Assembly (NCBI RefSeq): GCF_001929375.1 | Contig: NZ_MSGO01000014.1 | Span: 1-64,000 of the forward strand | Length of the DNA stretch: 64,000 nt | Reading direction: 5' to 3' | Source: Actinomyces oris | Lineage (GTDB): Bacteria > Actinomycetota > Actinomycetes > Actinomycetales > Actinomycetaceae | In this document: piece by piece, positions 51,327-60,127 of the stretch | Layout of the letters: each line of letters begins with the position of its first letter | Numbering within the stretch: the first letter of the stretch is position 1 | Notes under the pieces: model-generated | The model's input: only the letters and a program-made list of their open reading frames with translations | The model's database searches: none | Told to the model about the DNA's origin: nothing | Made by a program: the position numbers and the translations under genes

Positions 51327-51416
51327 CCGTCTCCAGGACCACTGGGCGGCCACGCGCTCGGATTGTGGCGACCGCGAGCACCTCGGGTCGTGAACGGCTC
51401 CCAGGCTCCCTCGTCA

Positions 51417-51422
51417 TAGGGT
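51417..51422 (+). promoter_or_regulatory. -10 box TAGGGT, leaderless recG start
   Basis: TAGGGT lies 6 nt before the GTG at 51429. Confidence 0.6.
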
Positions 51423-51428
51423 GGGGTC

Positions 51429-53756
51429 GTGCCCGGCTCGTCTGATCGCTCAACCCCTACGCCACGCCCCGGCAGCGTCGGCCCGCTCGAGCGTCCTGTG
51501 GGCCGGCTCGTGGGCAAGCGCACGGCCGCCCAGCTCGCCAAGCAGGGGGTGGAGACCGGGGCGGATCTGCTGCGCCTGCTGCCCCGGCGCTATGACACCT
51601 GGGGAGATCTGACCGATATGCGCACCCTCGTCGAGGGCGAGCAGGCCACCATCCAGGCCCAGGTCGTGCGCGCCTCCTCCCGGCGCACCCGCTCCGGCCG
51701 GGTACCGGCCCTCATGGAGGCCACCGTCACCGACGGCGCCTCCACCATGGACCTCGTCCAGTTCGGTGCGGCGGGCCAGATGCGCGCCCGAGCCGCCCGG
51801 CTGGCCCCCGGAACCACCGTCCTGCTCAGCGGCAAGGTGGGACTCCACCGCGGACGCAAGCAGCTGTCCAACCCGCGCCTCTACGTCCTCGACGAGCTCG
51901 ACGAGGCCGAGCGCGAGGCTCTGCTGGCCCGCCCCATGCCCATCTACCCCGGCACGGAGGCCCTCCCGTCCTGGTTGGTGGCCAAGGCGGTGCGCATCGT
52001 CCTGGACCAGCTCGAGCCGGGCGACGTCGCCGACCCCCTCCCCGAGGACCTGCGGCGCGAGGCGGGGCTGGTCGACGCCTACACCGCCTACCGCTGGGTG
52101 CACCGGCCCGAGGACTCCGGGCAGTGGAAGGCCGCCCGGAAACGGCTGCGCCACGAGGAGGCCCTCGTCCTGCAGGTCGCCCTGGCCCAGCGCCGAGCCC
52201 ATCATGAGGCGACCCGCACCGCGGCCGCCTGGCCCGTACCGGAGTCGGAGGGCTCCCTGAGAGCGGACCTCGACGCCCGCCTGCCCTACGACCTCACCGC
52301 CGGGCAGGAACGGGTCGGTCAGGAGATCTCCGCCGACCTGGCCCGCACCGTTCCCATGCAGCGGCTTCTCCAGGGCGACGTGGGAAGCGGTAAGACCCTC
52401 GTAGCCCTGCGCGCCATGCTCCAGGTGGTCGGAGGCGGAGGGCAGGCCGCCCTCCTGGCCCCCACCGAGGTCCTCGCCGCCCAGCACCACTCCTCGCTGG
52501 AGGCGGTCCTGGGCCCCATGGCCCGCCTCGGGATGCTCGGTGGCGCCGAACGCGCCACCCGCGTCCACCTGCTGACCGGCTCCACCCCTGCCGCTCAGCG
52601 CCGTCGGATCCTCGCCGAGCTGGCCGCCGGCGAGCCGGCGATCGTCGTGGGTACCCACGCCCTGCTGTCCGACACGGTGCAGATCCCCTTCCTCGGCCTG
52701 GTCGTCGTCGACGAGCAGCACCGCTTCGGCGTCGCCCAGCGCGACGCCCTGCGCGAGCGCGGCGGTCTCACCGACCCGGCCACCGGCCGCAGTCACACGC
52801 CCCACCTCCTAGTCATGACCGCCACCCCGATCCCGCGCACCATCGCCATGACGGTCTTCGGAGACCTGGCCACCTCCGTCCTCGACGAGCTGCCCGCCGG
52901 GCGCAGCGCCGTGCCCACCCACCTCGTCCCGTGGGCGCGCACCACCTGGGTGGAGGGCATCTGGCGGCGCGCCGCGAAGGAGGTCGCCTCCGGAGGGCGG
53001 GTCTACGTCGTGTGCCCACGGATCGAGGCCGACGACGAGCCCCGGCAGGCGAAGACGGAGGGGGCGGCGGCTGCCGAGACCGATGACGGGCAGGGGGCGG
53101 AGCCTTACGCGGAGGAGGGGAGCGGCTCGCATCCCGACCGCCCGCTGGCCGCCGTCGAGGAGTGGAGGCAGCGCCTGGAGGACGAGCCCGCCCTGGAGGG
53201 CATCGGCGTCGGGATCCTCACCGGACGCATGAGCAGTGAGGACAAGGCCGCCTCCATGGCCGACTTCGCCTCGGGCACCGCCCCGGTCCTGGTGTCCACC
53301 ACGGTCATCGAGGTGGGGGTGGACGTGCCCGAGGCCTCCATGATGGTCATCCTGGACGCCGACCGCTTCGGCCTGTCCCAGCTCCACCAGCTGCGCGGGC
53401 GGGTCGGGCGCGGCAGCAGACCGTCCCTGTGCGTGGCGGTCACCGGTGCGCAGGTCGGATCCACCGCCTTCCACCGGCTCAAGGCCTTCGCCTCCACCAC
53501 GGACGGATTCGCGCTGGCCGAGGCCGACCTCGAGCTGCGCAGCGAGGGTGACGTCCTGGGGGCCTCTCAGTCGGGGCGAGCCTCCGGGCTGGACCTGCTG
53601 CGCGTCACCCGCGATGCCCGCCTCATCGCCACCGCGAGGCGTCAGGCCGAGCGGATCGTGGCCGCCGATCCGCGGCTGAGCGGGCACCGGGCCCTGGCCG
53701 CGGCGATCGTCGAGCGCCTCGATGAGCAGTCCCAGGCCTTCCTCGAAAGAGCGTGA
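51429..53756 (+). CDS. recG: ATP-dependent DNA helicase RecG
   Basis: 775-residue fork-reversal helicase. The N-terminal wedge (OB fold, about 70-160) precedes Walker A GDVGSGKT, DEQH in VVDEQHRFGVAQR, TATPIPRT, TTVIEVGVDVP and QLHQLRGRVGRG. An acidic insert of about 35 residues (near 540-575) interrupts the second helicase domain. The GTG start is set by TAGGGT. It lies about 100 bp after the DAK2 gene and converges on rsmD. Confidence 0.95.
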   Translation: MPGSSDRSTPTPRPGSVGPLERPVGRLVGKRTAAQLAKQGVETGADLLRLLPRRYDTWGDLTDMRTLVEGEQATIQAQVVRASSRRTRSGRVPALMEATVTDGASTMDLVQFGAAGQMRARAARLAPGTTVLLSGKVGLHRGRKQLSNPRLYVLDELDEAEREALLARPMPIYPGTEALPSWLVAKAVRIVLDQLEPGDVADPLPEDLRREAGLVDAYTAYRWVHRPEDSGQWKAARKRLRHEEALVLQVALAQRRAHHEATRTAAAWPVPESEGSLRADLDARLPYDLTAGQERVGQEISADLARTVPMQRLLQGDVGSGKTLVALRAMLQVVGGGGQAALLAPTEVLAAQHHSSLEAVLGPMARLGMLGGAERATRVHLLTGSTPAAQRRRILAELAAGEPAIVVGTHALLSDTVQIPFLGLVVVDEQHRFGVAQRDALRERGGLTDPATGRSHTPHLLVMTATPIPRTIAMTVFGDLATSVLDELPAGRSAVPTHLVPWARTTWVEGIWRRAAKEVASGGRVYVVCPRIEADDEPRQAKTEGAAAAETDDGQGAEPYAEEGSGSHPDRPLAAVEEWRQRLEDEPALEGIGVGILTGRMSSEDKAASMADFASGTAPVLVSTTVIEVGVDVPEASMMVILDADRFGLSQLHQLRGRVGRGSRPSLCVAVTGAQVGSTAFHRLKAFASTTDGFALAEADLELRSEGDVLGASQSGRASGLDLLRVTRDARLIATARRQAERIVAADPRLSGHRALAAAIVERLDEQSQAFLERA

Positions 53757-53764
53757 AGGACCGG

Positions 53765-53797
53765 GGCCTGAGCCGGGGAGCGGCCCCGGCTCAGGCC
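53765..53797. terminator. Terminator between recG and rsmD
   Basis: A perfect 14-bp stem (53765-53778 with 53784-53797) with a 5-nt loop; its right arm overlaps the rsmD stop. Confidence 0.8.
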
Positions 53798-54351
53798 GGT
53801 TCGGCGAACCAGATCGTGGTCTCGCCGTACCGCTTGTCCGCGAAGCGCCCCAGCCCCGCCGGCCAGACGGGTTCCGGTGAGCGCGTCGAGCGCTCGACGA
53901 CGACGACGGCGCGCGGCGCCAGCCAAGGGTCCTCACTGCGGGCCAGGGGGGTGAGGATCTCGGTGAGCTCCTCCTCGCTCAGCTCATAGGGAGGGTCGAG
54001 CAGCACCAGGTCCGCCGGGGCGCCCGCCGCACCTGCCAGGAAGGAGGCCGCCTTCGCGGTCACCGCCGATACCCCGCCAAGGCCCAGCGCCCGGATGTTG
54101 CGACGGCAGGTCTGCGACGCACCGCGCGAGGAGTCCACGAGCGTGACCTCGCCGGCTCCTCGGCTCGCAGCCTCCAGGCCCAGGGCCCCGGAGCCCGCGC
54201 ACAGGTCCAGCACCCGAGCGCCGTCGAGCACCCCGTAGTGGTCCAGGCGGGCGAAAAGAGCCTCGCGGACGCGCTCGGAGGTGGGGCGCGTCCCGGAGCG
54301 GGGCACCTCGATCCTGCGTCCGCCCACGGTTCCGGCCACGATCCTCGTCAT
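53791..54351 (-). CDS. rsmD: 16S rRNA (guanine966-N2)-methyltransferase
   Basis: 186-residue methyltransferase modifying G966 of 16S rRNA. RIVAGTVGGRRIEVP, RPTSERVREALF, LDLCAGSGALGLEAASRGA and the catalytic LLDPPYEL are conserved. ATG 54351 lies 7 nt after TAGGGT. It is downstream of the LacI gene on the same strand but has its own promoter. coaD, its usual partner, is separated from it by that LacI gene. Confidence 0.94.
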   Translation of the reverse strand: MTRIVAGTVGGRRIEVPRSGTRPTSERVREALFARLDHYGVLDGARVLDLCAGSGALGLEAASRGAGEVTLVDSSRGASQTCRRNIRALGLGGVSAVTAKAASFLAGAAGAPADLVLLDPPYELSEEELTEILTPLARSEDPWLAPRAVVVVERSTRSPEPVWPAGLGRFADKRYGETTIWFAEPA

Positions 54352-54358
54352 GGGGCAG

Positions 54359-54364
54359 ACCCTA
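54359..54364 (-). promoter_or_regulatory. -10 box TAGGGT, leaderless rsmD start
   Basis: TAGGGT lies 7 nt before the ATG at 54351 on the minus strand. Confidence 0.6.
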
Positions 54365-54431
54365 CCCGGCCCGTAGGCCGCGTCCCCCGCGGCCTACGCC
54401 ATGACCTACCCGGTGCTCCTGACCGCGCTGC

Positions 54432-55448
54432 TCACCCTGGCCGCAGCTGCTGGGCCCTGGTCGTCGACGCCCTGACGACGAGCGTCGGCTCCAGGCGGAT
54501 GCTGCGGGCGGGGGCGCCCTCGACGATCTCGTCGGACAGGCTCAGCGCGGCCCTTCCCAGGGCGTCGAAGTCCTGCGTGACGCTGGACAGGGACGGGGTC
54601 GCCCAACGCGCCAGGGGGATGTCATCGAAGCCGACGACGGCGACGTCGTCGGGGATCCTCACGCCGGCGGCGAGCAGCTCGTGGCACAGGCCCAGGGCGA
54701 TGTCATCGTTGGCGGCGAAGACGGCGTCGGGCAGGCCGCTGTCGAGCAGGCGCCGAGCCACTCTGGCCCCGGCCTCTCCCGTCCAGGCGTCCGTGCCCAC
54801 CCAGCGGCCGGGAACTCCGGCCTGCGCGCACACCGACTGGTAGGAGGCCAGCCGCTCCGAGGCGTCCTGCCAGGACAGGTCCCCGGTGACATGCAGCAGG
54901 CGGCTGCGCCCCTGGGCCAGAAGATGCTCCGTTGCCAGCCTGGCTCCCAGGGCCTGGTCGATGGAGACGGTGGCCAGCTCGGAGAACTCGTGCTGACCCG
55001 AGATGATGGCCACGACCGGGCCGCGGTGGCGCTGGGACGAGAGGATGGTCAGGACGTCGGCTCGCTGGGTCAGGACCACGATGGTCGCCACGCGGTGGCC
55101 GTGCAGATGAGCCAGTGCCTGTCGCACGGATTCCGAGTCGCTGCCCTCGGCGGTGGCCAGGACGAAGGTGGCCCCCCGCTCGCGCACCGCCCTGGCGATC
55201 GCGGAGAAGGTGGAGGCCATCCCGTGCGACAGCCCGGCGGTCAGCAGGATCCCCGAGGCCCCGGAGGAGCCCAATGCCAGTGAGCGGGCGGCGAGGTTCG
55301 GCTCGTAACCCAGCGCCTGGACGGCCGCCAGAACCTTCTGACGTGTCTCGGGACGGACCGACGGGTGGTTGTTGAGCACGCGGGAGACGGTCTGAGACGA
55401 GACTCCGACCGCCTCGGCCACGTCACTGAGGGTCACGCGTGCGGACAC
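54432..55448 (-). CDS. LacI-family transcriptional regulator
   Basis: 338-residue regulator: helix-turn-helix TLSDVAEAVGVSSQTVSRVL with hinge (NLAARSLALG), then a periplasmic-binding-like sensor domain (FAANDDIALGLCHEL, VAVVGFDDIPLARWATPSLSSV). GTG 55448 lies 6 nt after TATATT. No sugar genes adjoin it, so its targets are elsewhere. It splits the usual rsmD-coaD pair, suggesting later insertion. Confidence 0.9.
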   Translation of the reverse strand: MSARVTLSDVAEAVGVSSQTVSRVLNNHPSVRPETRQKVLAAVQALGYEPNLAARSLALGSSGASGILLTAGLSHGMASTFSAIARAVRERGATFVLATAEGSDSESVRQALAHLHGHRVATIVVLTQRADVLTILSSQRHRGPVVAIISGQHEFSELATVSIDQALGARLATEHLLAQGRSRLLHVTGDLSWQDASERLASYQSVCAQAGVPGRWVGTDAWTGEAGARVARRLLDSGLPDAVFAANDDIALGLCHELLAAGVRIPDDVAVVGFDDIPLARWATPSLSSVTQDFDALGRAALSLSDEIVEGAPARSIRLEPTLVVRASTTRAQQLRPG

Positions 55449-55454
55449 AAGGGA

Positions 55455-55460
55455 AATATA
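55455..55460 (-). promoter_or_regulatory. -10 box TATATT, leaderless LacI start
   Basis: TATATT lies 6 nt before the GTG at 55448. Confidence 0.6.
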
Positions 55461-55557
55461 ACAGCGCCGCCACAGGGACCCCGCGATGCCCTGTGCACGC
55501 GGGCGCGCTGCCGCGGGCGGTGCGGCGCGCGTCCCGCACGGCGGCGGGCACAGCCAG

Positions 55558-55563
55558 TAGCGT
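55558..55563 (+). promoter_or_regulatory. -10 box TAGCGT, leaderless coaD start
   Basis: TAGCGT lies 6 nt before the ATG at 55570. Confidence 0.6.
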
Positions 55564-55569
55564 GACCGT

Positions 55570-56157
55570 ATGAGCCTGGCCGTCTACCCCGGAAGCTTCG
55601 ATCCCCTCACCCTGGGGCATGTCGACATCGTCGCCCGCGCGACCACGCTCTTCGACGTCGTCGTCATCGGGATCGCCCACAACGCCGCCAAGGCCGGGCG
55701 CCACCTGCTCGACGCCCACCAACGCCTCCGCCTGACCCGGGATGCCACCTCCCACCTGCCCGGCGTCGAGGTGGACATCGTCCCCGGGCTCCTGGCCGAC
55801 TACTGCAGCCGGCGCGGCGCGAGCGCCATCATCAAGGGCCTGCGCAACGGCAGCGACCTGGACGCCGAGCTGCCCATGGCCCTGCTCAACCGCGACCTGG
55901 GCGCACCCGAGACGGTCTTCCTGCCCGCGTCCGCCGCCTACGCGCACGTCTCCTCCTCCCTCGTCAAGGACGTCGCCGGCTACGGCCGGGACGTCTCCGC
56001 CCTCGTCCCGCCCGCAGTGGCCCACGCCCTGGAGGCCCGGCTGACCCAGGCCCCCGGGCCGGCGGCCCACGACGGCGTCGCCCCAGGACTCGTCCCGCCC
56101 GGGACCCCGCCAAGCCGCTTCGTCGGCGCCGACCACACTCGAGAGGACCTACCGTGA
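55570..56157 (+). CDS. coaD: Phosphopantetheine adenylyltransferase
   Basis: 195-residue nucleotidyltransferase making dephospho-CoA. YPGSFDPLTLGHVDIV has the HxGH-type motif (TLGH), IIKGLRNGSDLDAELPMALLNR binds substrates, and VSSSLVKDVAGYGRDVSALVP is the ATP loop. The C-terminus is about 35 residues longer than the usual 160. It overlaps the next gene by 4 bp (GTGA). Confidence 0.95.
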   Translation: MSLAVYPGSFDPLTLGHVDIVARATTLFDVVVIGIAHNAAKAGRHLLDAHQRLRLTRDATSHLPGVEVDIVPGLLADYCSRRGASAIIKGLRNGSDLDAELPMALLNRDLGAPETVFLPASAAYAHVSSSLVKDVAGYGRDVSALVPPAVAHALEARLTQAPGPAAHDGVAPGLVPPGTPPSRFVGADHTREDLP

Positions 56158-56705
56158 CGACCAGCCGCGATGCGGGAGACGACCTGCTGCGCATCCTTGA
56201 TGAGCTCGACGGCCTCATCAGCAACGCCCGATCCATGCCGATGAGCGCCTCGGTGATCGTCAACCGGGAGAACGCCCTGCATCTCATCGATCGGGCTCGA
56301 GACGCGGTCCCGACCGCCGTTCGTCGCGCCGAGAAGATCGTCGCCGATGCCGACGCCGTCCTGGCTGAGGGGCGGGCCGAGTCCGAACGGCTCGTCCAGT
56401 ACGCCCAGGAGGAGTCCGAGCGCCTCGTGGCCGGGGAGAACATCGTGCGCATGGCCAATGACCGGGCCGACAGCATCGTGGCCGCGGCGGAGGACAAGGC
56501 AGCGTCCCTGCGTCACGGGGCCGATGAGTACTCCGACCGGGCCCTGGCCTCCCTGGAGGCCGAGGTCGCCAAGGTCGCCGAGCAGATCCGCGCCGGCCGT
56601 GAGGTCCTGGCCGGACGCCTGGGGGACGGCGCGGGCCAGCCGGTGGAGATCCAGGAGCCCGTCCGCCGCCGCTCGGCCTGGTCCGTGGACCCCTCCGCCC
56701 ACTGA
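56154..56705 (+). CDS. SepIVA-like coiled-coil cell-division protein
   Basis: 183-residue almost wholly helical protein (about 45-160 is coiled coil rich in Ala, Glu, Arg: RAEKIVADADAVLAEGRAES, LASLEAEVAKVAEQIRAGRE). Position between coaD and DUF177 matches mycobacterial SepIVA, a DivIVA-like septation factor; the N-terminal LLRILDELDGLISNARSMPM also fits. The GTG start is coupled to coaD. Confidence 0.72.
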   Translation: MTTSRDAGDDLLRILDELDGLISNARSMPMSASVIVNRENALHLIDRARDAVPTAVRRAEKIVADADAVLAEGRAESERLVQYAQEESERLVAGENIVRMANDRADSIVAAAEDKAASLRHGADEYSDRALASLEAEVAKVAEQIRAGREVLAGRLGDGAGQPVEIQEPVRRRSAWSVDPSAH

Positions 56706-56880
56706 ACCAGTGGCGCCGCAGCCCCACCGGGTACGCTCGCGCCAGACACCTCGTCCATTCACCTCGCCCACCAGCCGCCCAGCACCGTGTGCCTCACCTG
56801 GGCATCACGCGGACATCATGCCGCGTGATGCCCCCGGTCATCGCTGGATACGGCGCGGTCAACCCGCTGTGGAGGAACCC

Positions 56881-57471
56881 ATGTCAGGACTCGTCGTCGA
56901 TATCGTCGACCTGCCCCGTGCCACCGGCTCGGTCAAGAACCTGCAGATCCGTACCCCCGCCCCCGCCGACCTGGGCACCGAGGTCATCGGCGTGCCCGAG
57001 GGCAGCGACCTCGTCCTCGACGTCACTCTGACCTCCATGGACGACGGCGTCCTGGCGCACGCCGACGCCGACCTGCACGTCCACGGCGAGTGCGTGCGCT
57101 GCCTGCGCGACCTCGATGAGGCCCGCAGCGTGAGGATCGACGAGCTCTACCTCTTCCCCGAGGTCATCGAGACCCAGCGGGCCGAAGGCGATGAGGAGGC
57201 CGAGGACCTCCTGGCGGTGGGGGAGACCACCCTGGACCTCGAACCGGCGCTGCGCGACGCCCTGGTCCCCACCCTGCCCTTCCAGCCCCTGTGCCGCCCC
57301 GACTGCCCCGGGCTGTGCCCCGACTGCGGCAAACGGCTCGAGGACCTGCCCGCCGACCACCACCATGAGGTCATCGACCCGCGCTGGTCTGCCCTGGCCG
57401 GCCTGCTGGAGACCAGGACCGGTCAGGAGGGCGAGCAGGACGCGCCCACGAACGGGGAGGAACAGTCCTGA
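56881..57471 (+). CDS. DUF177 (YceD) protein
   Basis: 196-residue YceD-family protein, implicated in 23S rRNA and ribosome biogenesis. Conserved cysteines appear in CVRCLRDL and CRPDCPGLCPDCGKRL, likely a zinc site. ATG 56881 follows GGAGG. The usual next gene, rpmF (L32), is missing: the stop TGA overlaps the rnc ATG by one base. Confidence 0.88.
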   Translation: MSGLVVDIVDLPRATGSVKNLQIRTPAPADLGTEVIGVPEGSDLVLDVTLTSMDDGVLAHADADLHVHGECVRCLRDLDEARSVRIDELYLFPEVIETQRAEGDEEAEDLLAVGETTLDLEPALRDALVPTLPFQPLCRPDCPGLCPDCGKRLEDLPADHHHEVIDPRWSALAGLLETRTGQEGEQDAPTNGEEQS

Positions 57472-58265
57472 TGGCCAAGCGCCGCAGCGCCCCGCCCGCG
57501 CGCACCGACACCGAGGCCCTCGTCTACCGCTGGGGGCCGAGCATCGATGCCCAGCTGCTCGACTTGGCCCTGACCCACCGCTCCTACGCCCACGAGAACG
57601 GCGGCCTGCCCACCAACGAGCGTCTGGAGTTCCTGGGCGACTCCGTCCTGGGCATCATCGTCACCGAGTACCTCTACCGCACCCACCCGGAGGTCCCCGA
57701 GGGCCAGCTCGCCAAGATGCGTGCCGCCACCGTCTCCGAGCCGGCCCTGGCCGCCGTCGCCCGCGACCTGGGGCTGGGGGAGTTCATCAAGCTCGGCAAG
57801 GGCGAGGCGCTCTCGGGCGGGAGGAACAAGGACTCCATCCTGTCCGACACGGTCGAGGCCCTCATCGGCGCCACCTACCTCACCCACGGTCTGGAGGAGA
57901 CCCGCACGGTCGTCACCCGGCTCGTCTCCCGCTTCCTGGACTCGGCCCGCACCCGCGGCGCGGGCCTGGACTGGAAGACGAGCCTCCAGGAGCTCACCGC
58001 CGTCCACCAGCTCGGCAACCCCGCCTACGAGGTGGCCGGAACCGGCCCCGACCATCAGCGGGTCTTCACCGCCAGCGCCATCGTCGACGGCCAGGTTCTG
58101 GGGCAGGGCACCGGAAGCTCGAAGAAGATCGCCGAGCACGACGCCGCCGAGGCGGCCTATGCCGCCATCCTGGCCGCCAGGGGCGACGGCGGCCTCGACC
58201 TGCCCGGTGTCAACGAGGCCCTGCGCGCCGACCTGCTCACCCGGCAGACCCCCCGGAAGAGCTGA
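57471..58265 (+). CDS. rnc: Ribonuclease III
   Basis: 264-residue double-strand RNase of rRNA maturation. The signature NERLEFLGDSVLG and DTVEALIGATYL carry the metal ligands; the dsRNA-binding domain (about 165-240) has GSSKKIAEHDAAEAAY. One-base overlaps with DUF177 and mutM (TGATG) make a tightly coupled triplet. Confidence 0.96.
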   Translation: MAKRRSAPPARTDTEALVYRWGPSIDAQLLDLALTHRSYAHENGGLPTNERLEFLGDSVLGIIVTEYLYRTHPEVPEGQLAKMRAATVSEPALAAVARDLGLGEFIKLGKGEALSGGRNKDSILSDTVEALIGATYLTHGLEETRTVVTRLVSRFLDSARTRGAGLDWKTSLQELTAVHQLGNPAYEVAGTGPDHQRVFTASAIVDGQVLGQGTGSSKKIAEHDAAEAAYAAILAARGDGGLDLPGVNEALRADLLTRQTPRKS

Positions 58266-59323
58266 TGCCCGAGCTGCCCGAGGTCGAGGTGGTGCGCGCC
58301 GGGCTCGCCCGGCACGTGGCCGGACGCACTGTCACCCGGGTCGAGGTCCTCGACCCGCGTCCTCTGCGCCGCCAGGACGGGGGAGCGCAGTCCTTCGTCG
58401 ACCAGCTCACCGGGCGCGCCCTCACCGCGGCTGTCCGCCGCGGGAAGTTCCTGTGGCTGCCCCTGGACGACGGACGCGCCCTGGCCGCCCACCTGGGCAT
58501 GAGCGGCCAGCTGCTCGTGCGCGGCACCACCGCCGCGACCGCTCCCGGCGCCGACCCGCAGCCGGCCGGTGCCGCGGCCTTCCTGGCCGACCCGCACGTT
58601 CGGCCCGGCGGGCGCCCGGTGGACCTGAGCGCCACCGAGCCGCCCCGCTACGTGCGGGACATCTCCACCTCCGCCCGCCACCTGCGAGTGCGCCTCCACC
58701 TCAGCACCGGCCTCGACGGTGACGACAGCGCCGGCGGGGCGGTGCTCGACCTGGTCGACCAGCGCATGCTCGGCGGCCTGCACGTCGTCGACCTGACCCC
58801 CACCTCCGACGGTGCTCCCGGCGGGATGGGCGATCCGCGGCCGCTGCTTCCCGCCGACGCCACCCATATCGCCCGCGACCTGCTCGATCCGGCCCTGGAT
58901 CTGACCGGCCCCACCGGCGTCGTCGCCCGGGTGCGCGCCTCGAGACGCGCCATCAAGACCCAGCTGCTCGATCAGGGGCTCGTCTCGGGTATCGGCAACA
59001 TCTACGCTGATGAGGGCCTGTGGGAGGCCGGGGTGCACGGCCTGCGTCCGGGAACCGGTCTCGGTCCGAAGGCCGTGGCCCGGATCCTTGAAGCCACCGC
59101 TGCGGTCATGCGCCGGGCCCTGGAGGTCGGTGGCACGAGCTTCGACGCCCTCTACGTCGATGTCGAGGGCGCTGCCGGGTTCTTCGCCCGCGAGCTCGGA
59201 GCCTACGGGCGTCAGGGGCTGGGGTGTCGCCGCTGCGGGGCCACCATGGCGCGCGAGACTCTGGGAGGGCGTTCCCACACCTACTGTCCCCACTGCCAGC
59301 CCCGTCCGCGCCGACGCCGGTAG
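58265..59323 (+). CDS. mutM: Formamidopyrimidine-DNA glycosylase
   Basis: 352-residue base-excision enzyme for 8-oxoguanine. P2-E3 nucleophile at the MPELPEVEVV start, lysine loop in RRGKFLWL, helix-two-turn-helix QGLVSGIGNIYADE, and a zinc finger CRRCGAT---YCPHC. It is about 60 residues longer than typical, with an Ala/Pro-rich insert near residues 85-130 (GADPQPAGAAAFLADPHV region) and another near 180-195. ATG 58265 overlaps the rnc stop. Confidence 0.94.
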   Translation: MPELPEVEVVRAGLARHVAGRTVTRVEVLDPRPLRRQDGGAQSFVDQLTGRALTAAVRRGKFLWLPLDDGRALAAHLGMSGQLLVRGTTAATAPGADPQPAGAAAFLADPHVRPGGRPVDLSATEPPRYVRDISTSARHLRVRLHLSTGLDGDDSAGGAVLDLVDQRMLGGLHVVDLTPTSDGAPGGMGDPRPLLPADATHIARDLLDPALDLTGPTGVVARVRASRRAIKTQLLDQGLVSGIGNIYADEGLWEAGVHGLRPGTGLGPKAVARILEATAAVMRRALEVGGTSFDALYVDVEGAAGFFARELGAYGRQGLGCRRCGATMARETLGGRSHTYCPHCQPRPRRRR

Positions 59324-59404
59324 GCGGCCGTCGGTGTCGGGCAGTCTCCACGACAGCCGCGCCACGACGGAGCCAGAGGTGTGACGTAGGTTTCCAGCCC
59401 CTGG

Positions 59405-59410
59405 TAATGT
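59405..59410 (+). promoter_or_regulatory. -10 box TAATGT, leaderless response regulator start
   Basis: TAATGT lies 7 nt before ATG 59418. GTGACG 18 bp upstream is a fair -35. Confidence 0.6.
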
Positions 59411-59417
59411 CATGAGT

Positions 59418-60071
59418 ATGGCACACACCCCCTCCTCGGAGATCGTCCGCGTCATGATCGTGGACGACCACGAGATCGTCCGTCGCGGCATCGCCGAGAT
59501 CATTGACCGCGCCGATGGGCTCGACGTCGTCGCCGAGGCGGGCTCTCGGGCCGAGGCGGTGCGCCGGGCCGAGCTGGTCCGCCCCGATGTCATCCTCGTG
59601 GACCTCCAGCTGCCCGACGGCACCGGCATCGAGCTCATGCAGGAACTGAGGGACTCCGTGCCCCAGGCCCTGCCGATCGTGCTGACCTCCTTCGACGACG
59701 ACGAGGCCCTGGCCGAGGCCCTGGCGGCAGGCGCCCGGGCCTACCTGCTCAAGACGGTCCACGGCGCCGAGATCAGCGACGTCGTGCGGGCCGTCGCCTC
59801 CGGGCGCGTCCTGCTCGACGAGCGCACCGTGACGCGCCGCCGGGCGGACCACGACGACCCCACCGCTGACCTGACCAACGCCGAGCGCAAGGTCCTCGAC
59901 CTCATCGGCGACGGCCTGTCCAACCGGGAGATCGGTGAGAGGCTCGGAGTCGCCGAGAAGACGGTCAAGAACCACATCACCTCCCTGCTGGCCAAGATGG
60001 GGCTGCAGCGGCGCACCCAGGTCGCCGCCTGGGTCGCCGGCCAGCGCGCCTCGGGCTGGCGCAACGGCTGA
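59418..60071 (+). CDS. NarL/LuxR response regulator (DevR/DosR-like)
   Basis: 217-residue regulator: receiver domain with DDHE and phosphorylated D62 (ILVDLQLPD), then a LuxR helix-turn-helix (about 150-210, GLSNREIGERLGVAEKTVKN) ending QRRTQVAAWVA as in DosR. ATG 59418 is chosen by the TAATGT box; ATG 59412 lies 1 nt after that box. The histidine kinase is convergent across 50 bp. DevR-like proteins switch on dormancy/anaerobic genes; that is inferred from similarity. Confidence 0.88.
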   Translation: MAHTPSSEIVRVMIVDDHEIVRRGIAEIIDRADGLDVVAEAGSRAEAVRRAELVRPDVILVDLQLPDGTGIELMQELRDSVPQALPIVLTSFDDDEALAEALAAGARAYLLKTVHGAEISDVVRAVASGRVLLDERTVTRRRADHDDPTADLTNAERKVLDLIGDGLSNREIGERLGVAEKTVKNHITSLLAKMGLQRRTQVAAWVAGQRASGWRNG

Positions 60072-60086
60072 GGGAGCCTCCCGACG

Positions 60087-60127
60087 GCGCTGAGCCCGCC
60101 GCCGAGGGGCGCCAGCGGACTCAGCGC
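60087..60127. terminator. Candidate terminator between response regulator and kinase
   Basis: GCGCTGAG (60087-60094) pairs with CTCAGCGC (60120-60127); further GC-rich pairing is possible inside. The right arm overlaps the kinase stop. Confidence 0.5.
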
